Positions 6,853 to 9,016 of a stretch of 9,016 nucleotides of DNA are shown here, one piece after another. Under the pieces are notes generated by a model, which was given only the letters and a program-made list of their open reading frames with translations, was not told the DNA's origin and did no database searches. This DNA comes from Thermoactinomycetaceae bacterium (GTDB lineage: Bacteria > Bacillota > Bacilli > Thermoactinomycetales > Thermoactinomycetaceae): NCBI GenBank assembly GCA_025449475.1, contig JANWJM010000095.1, positions 1 to 9,016 of the forward strand, given 5' to 3'. Position 1 is the stretch's first letter, and each line of letters starts with the position of its first letter. The position numbers and the translations under genes are program-made.

Positions 6853-6897
6853 ACCTCCTTAATGCCGTTTTTAAACCAACTAGGCAAGAAAGGAGGT
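6853..6897 (-). terminator. Hairpin with terminator character on the minus strand
   Basis: ACCTCCTT (6853-6860) pairs with AAGGAGGT (6890-6897). After a small interior loop, TGCC (6863-6866) pairs with GGCA (6883-6886), leaving a 16-nt loop. Read on the minus strand, the stem is followed by ATTTTCTTATTA, so it could end the minus-strand L,D-transpeptidase message. On the plus strand the following bases (TAATTTAAC) are not a T tract, so it is a poor terminator for the peptide operon, though it could act as a 3' stabilising stem. Confidence 0.45.
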
Positions 6898-6909
6898 TAA
6901 TTTAACAAG

Positions 6910-7003
6910 GCTCTTTTCTCAGACTATGTTGCTTTTGGAGAGATAAAAAGAGGATTGACATTGTTATCACGTTGACACTGACTATAATTATTGAGAAAAG
7001 AGC
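6910..7003. repeat. 94-bp element bounded by 12-bp perfect inverted repeats
   Basis: GCTCTTTTCTCA (6910-6921) is repeated inverted as TGAGAAAAGAGC (6992-7003), with 70 bp between. Inside are two TTGACA hexamers (6955-6960 and 6972-6977, 17 bp apart) and a perfect TATAAT (6983-6988). Neither TTGACA has standard spacing to the TATAAT; TTGTTA (6961-6966) does, at 16 bp. No coding sequence is inside, and I find no clear flanking target duplication. It may be a small mobile-element remnant, an RNA with closing stem, or an operator region; undecided. Confidence 0.5.
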
Positions 7004-7101
7004 TACAAACTAATTACGAATGCATAAAATAGCTTATTTCTACGTTAAAATCGGCCTTTGGATTTTAACAACAAACTTTACAAAAACAGCCTTTAATAGA
7101 G

Positions 7102-7437
7102 TCATTTATGAATTACCACTGCAGTACCAAGGGAAACCCTTGATGATAAATCTAGAACATCATGATTATGCATTCGAATACATCCGTGGGAGACATTTTT
7201 ACCAATTGAAGCGGGATTATTTGTACCATGTATTCCATAATGAGGTTTTGACAAACCCATCCAAAGCACTCCAAATGGTCCGCCAGGGTTACGTTGTTTA
7301 TTGATAATGGTATATGTTCCAGAGGGAGATGGTGTCAATATTTTTCCCACTGCAATGGGATAAGTTTTCAACAATCTGTTTCCATCAAAAAGTTTTAATT
7401 GATGTTTGGATGTAGAGACATTAATCCATTTCACCAT
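7102..7437 (-). CDS. L,D-transpeptidase, YkuD catalytic domain only
   Basis: A 111-residue protein that is almost entirely a YkuD domain. The signature is clear: HGTNNPASIG (70-79) followed by SHGCIRM (83-89), with catalytic Cys86, His84 and Arg88 and the upstream His70. These enzymes cross-link peptidoglycan between diaminopimelate residues. There is no signal peptide and no LysM, unlike B. subtilis YkuD (about 164 residues with a LysM), so export is unexplained and a spore-compartment role is possible. I chose ATG at 7437: GGAG (minus strand, 7450-7447) lies 9 nt before it, whereas the TTG at 7446 would touch that site and leave no spacing. It is transcribed towards the peptide operon and away from the GH3 gene. 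A SigK-like -10 is upstream. Confident family call. Confidence 0.92.
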   Translation of the reverse strand: MVKWINVSTSKHQLKLFDGNRLLKTYPIAVGKILTPSPSGTYTIINKQRNPGGPFGVLWMGLSKPHYGIHGTNNPASIGKNVSHGCIRMHNHDVLDLSSRVSLGTAVVIHK

Positions 7438-7455
7438 GAAGATCAACTCCGCTTT

Positions 7456-7484
7456 TTGAATAGTTTATGAGAGTAATGAATTAT
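7456..7484 (+). promoter_or_regulatory. Possible SigA promoter of the GH3 gene
   Basis: TTGAAT (7456-7461) and AATTAT (7479-7484), 17 bp apart, each match 4 of 6 consensus bases. It overlaps the minus-strand SigK-like site, so the two divergent genes would share one short control region. I see no clear cre-type operator. Confidence 0.3.
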
Positions 7485-7489
7485 TGGGT
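7461..7489 (-). promoter_or_regulatory. Possible SigK promoter of the L,D-transpeptidase
   Basis: On the minus strand CATAAACTA (7469-7461) fits the SigK -10 consensus CATANNNTA fully. An AC(C), expected for the -35, lies 18 bp upstream inside GGTACCC, one base more than usual spacing. Transcription would begin around 7454 and leave a short leader holding GGAG. This suggests late mother-cell expression in sporulation. Confidence 0.4.
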
Positions 7490-7546
7490 ACCAGAACATA
7501 TCAAAAAAGTGTCAGATTAGAACCAGCCCCTTGAACAAGACGAAAA

Positions 7547-7562
7547 AAAGGAGTTCAATGTG
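7547..7562 (+). promoter_or_regulatory. Ribosome binding site and start-stop overlap at the GH3 start
   Basis: AAAGGAG (7547-7553) is 6 nt before GTG (7560-7562). ATG at 7558-7560 overlaps this GTG but is followed at once by TGA (7561-7563), so it cannot start the gene. The real start is GTG; the AUG-UGA in the same site may compete for initiating ribosomes. Confidence 0.7.
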
Positions 7563-9016
7563 AGTGAAGAAATTCTTGAGTATATTCTTGAACAGATGAC
7601 ATTGGATGAAAAAATAGCGCAATTAACCCAATTAACTTCAGGTTTCTTTGAAGGTTCAAACAAGAAAGATGATCCAACAGGACCGATGAATGAATTGGGA
7701 ATAAATAAAGAAATCGTTCAGAATTGTGGATCTGTGATTGGTGCTTCAGGAGCAAAAGAGATTATCGGTATTCAGAGAGAACATCTTAGAAAAAGTCGGC
7801 TTAGTATTCCTCTCTTATTTATGGCTGATATTATCCATGGTTTTAAGACTATTTTTCCAATTCCTTTGGCGATTGGATGTTCATGGGATTTAGAACTTGC
7901 TGAAAAAAGTGCTCAGATTGCTGCGTTGGAAGCCTCGGTTTCTGGAATTCATGTAACGTTTGCACCGATGGTTGATTTAGTCAGAGACCCGCGTTGGGGT
8001 AGAGTCATGGAATCAACTGGAGAAGACCCTTACTTAAATAGTCAATTTGCGAAAGCTTTTGTTCATGGATTTCAAGGACAGAACCTTGAAAATAACCCAT
8101 ACAGAATCGCAGCTTGCGTTAAGCACTTTGCAGCATATGGATCTCCTGAAGGAGGGCGTGACTATAATACCGTTGATATGTCAGAAAGACAACTGCGGGA
8201 ATATTACTTACCCCCATACAAGGCTGCGCTAGATGCAGGGGCTCAAATGATCATGAGTTCATTTAATACGGTCAATGGTATTCCTGCTACTGGCAACAAA
8301 CAACTGATGCGAGGGATCCTTCGAGAACAGTGGAAATTTAATGGTGTGGTGATCTCTGACTGGGAATCAGTGAGGGAACTTATTCCTCATGGAGTTGCAG
8401 CGAATGAAGCTCAAGCAGCCTATCAAGCGATACAAGCCGGTATCGATATTGAAATGATGTCCACAACATATATCAAGCATCTATCACAGTTGGTTGAAGA
8501 AAGAATGATTGATGAAGCATTAATCAATGAAGCTGTTCTACGAATCTTAAGATTAAAATCGAATCTGGGATTGTTTGAAAATCCCTATCGCGGGGCAGAT
8601 GAAGCGTTAGAGATAAAAATCATCATGAGCAAGAATCATCGTGACATTTCTCGGGAGCTGGCAACGAAATCAATCGTTCTTTTAAAAAATAAAAACGGTA
8701 TTCTTCCGCTTCATAAGAATCAGAAAATAGCAATAATCGGTCCATTCGTGAAGAGTCAGGATATATTGGGTCCTTGGTCTTGGTTAGGTTCGAGAGATGA
8801 GGCCGTTTCATTATATGAGGGGCTTTCCAAAAAAGTCGAACGCCATAAGCTTCTGTATGCAGAGGGCTGTGGAATTGAAACAGGAACAGCTGAAGGGTTA
8901 AATGCTGCACAAAAGTTGGCTAAAAAGTCAGATGTCATTATGCTTGCAATCGGTGAAAGTCCCGAGATGAGTGGGGACGCGGCAAGTAAAGCCGATATTC
9001 GCCTACCGCAGATTCA
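7560..9016 (+). CDS. Glycoside hydrolase family 3 beta-glucosidase-type enzyme (3' cut by window)
   Basis: An open frame of 485 codons running off the window end, checked base by base without stop or frame shift. It matches GH3 enzymes of the BglX type (usually 700-750 residues), which release glucose or xylose from the non-reducing end of beta-linked sugars. Visible motifs: LEQMTLDEKIAQL near the start, RDPRWGR (142-148), GEDPYL (154-159), the KHF sugar-binding segment (K188, H189), and VVISDW (263-268) with the catalytic nucleophile Asp267. SIVLLKN near 368 begins the second (alpha/beta sandwich) domain. Near the cut, IGESPEMSGDAASKADIRLP (464-483) corresponds to the GE-EASSR-DI-LP region of BglX; the acidic residue is Asp473 where Glu is usual. 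No signal peptide, so a cytoplasmic enzyme acting on imported oligosaccharides is likely. Start GTG with AAAGGAG 6 nt upstream. Substrate not determined. Confidence 0.93.
   Translation, partial: MSEEILEYILEQMTLDEKIAQLTQLTSGFFEGSNKKDDPTGPMNELGINKEIVQNCGSVIGASGAKEIIGIQREHLRKSRLSIPLLFMADIIHGFKTIFPIPLAIGCSWDLELAEKSAQIAALEASVSGIHVTFAPMVDLVRDPRWGRVMESTGEDPYLNSQFAKAFVHGFQGQNLENNPYRIAACVKHFAAYGSPEGGRDYNTVDMSERQLREYYLPPYKAALDAGAQMIMSSFNTVNGIPATGNKQLMRGILREQWKFNGVVISDWESVRELIPHGVAANEAQAAYQAIQAGIDIEMMSTTYIKHLSQLVEERMIDEALINEAVLRILRLKSNLGLFENPYRGADEALEIKIIMSKNHRDISRELATKSIVLLKNKNGILPLHKNQKIAIIGPFVKSQDILGPWSWLGSRDEAVSLYEGLSKKVERHKLLYAEGCGIETGTAEGLNAAQKLAKKSDVIMLAIGESPEMSGDAASKADIRLPQI

Larger units (their letters stand above)
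6748..7101. other. Gene-free stretch after the peptide operon
   Basis: I see no supported gene here. It contains a hairpin (6853-6897) and an inverted-repeat element (6910-7003), listed separately. A minus-strand reading from an ATG near 6843 gives only about 37 codons overlapping the dehydrogenase end, with the AGGAGG 13 nt from the start; I do not call it. The boundary of the peptide operon on this side is at or soon after 6747. Confidence 0.6.

Noticed and set aside
7020..7304. Plus-strand 94-codon reading opposite the L,D-transpeptidase
   Set aside because: Most of it is antisense to a clear catalytic domain, and no AGGAGG-like site precedes its ATG, although the promoter-like hexamers at 6955-6988 lie upstream.
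7501..7530. AAAAAAGTGTCAGATTAG as a degraded copy of the palindrome at 40-87
   Set aside because: Only a half-arm resemblance with several mismatches and no second arm.
1..9016. CRISPR array, tRNA or rRNA genes
   Set aside because: No regularly spaced repeats with unique spacers and no cloverleaf or rRNA-like sequence was seen; the only tandem repeats are coding repeats in the precursor.

Overview
The window looks like chromosomal DNA of an endospore-forming Bacillaceae (Bacillus sensu lato). The evidence is low-GC sequence, strong AGGAGG ribosome binding sites with ATG, GTG and TTG starts, a GerPA/GerPF-type spore gene, a YkuD-type L,D-transpeptidase, and a biosynthetic operon of the kind known from the B. 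cereus/anthracis and B. licheniformis groups. I cannot name the species from the sequence.

Layout. 1-92: hairpins, including a strong bidirectional terminator. 231-518 (minus): a GerPA/GerPF-family spore protein with an unusual Pro/Thr/Ser tail that seems to have been cut short by a one-base frame change. 519-813: a gene-free leader and promoter region. 814-6747 (plus): a thiazole/oxazole-modified peptide (TOMM, linear azol(in)e) cluster of four genes. These are a heterocycloanthracin/sonorensin-like precursor with 12 core cysteines, a hairpin, a ThiF-like maturation protein, a cyclodehydratase (E1-like partner fused to YcaO), and a two-domain SagB-type FMN dehydrogenase. 6748-7101: gene-free DNA with a hairpin and a 94-bp element bounded by 12-bp inverted repeats. 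7102-7437 (minus): a catalytic-domain-only L,D-transpeptidase. 7560 to the window end (plus): a GH3 beta-glucosidase-type gene cut by the window edge and open throughout.

How the genes work together. The precursor has its own strong ribosome binding site and is followed by a hairpin, so it is probably made in excess over the enzymes. The two middle proteins should recognise the leader and cyclise Cys (and possibly Ser) of the FGRC and FSCSNC repeats to azolines. The SagB protein should oxidise these to azoles. The 1-nt overlap (TAATG) between the two middle genes and the 24-nt gap before the dehydrogenase indicate one transcript. No transporter, leader protease, immunity or regulator gene is visible in the window.

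Most notable reading: the ThiF-like protein appears to be a degenerate paralogue of its neighbour, with the same E1-like plus YcaO-like order but without the zinc cysteines, the YcaO ATP-binding signatures and the C-terminal Pro motif. The cluster would therefore use an active/inactive cyclodehydratase pair. The family itself is known; the pairing is inferred here by eye and needs structure comparison.
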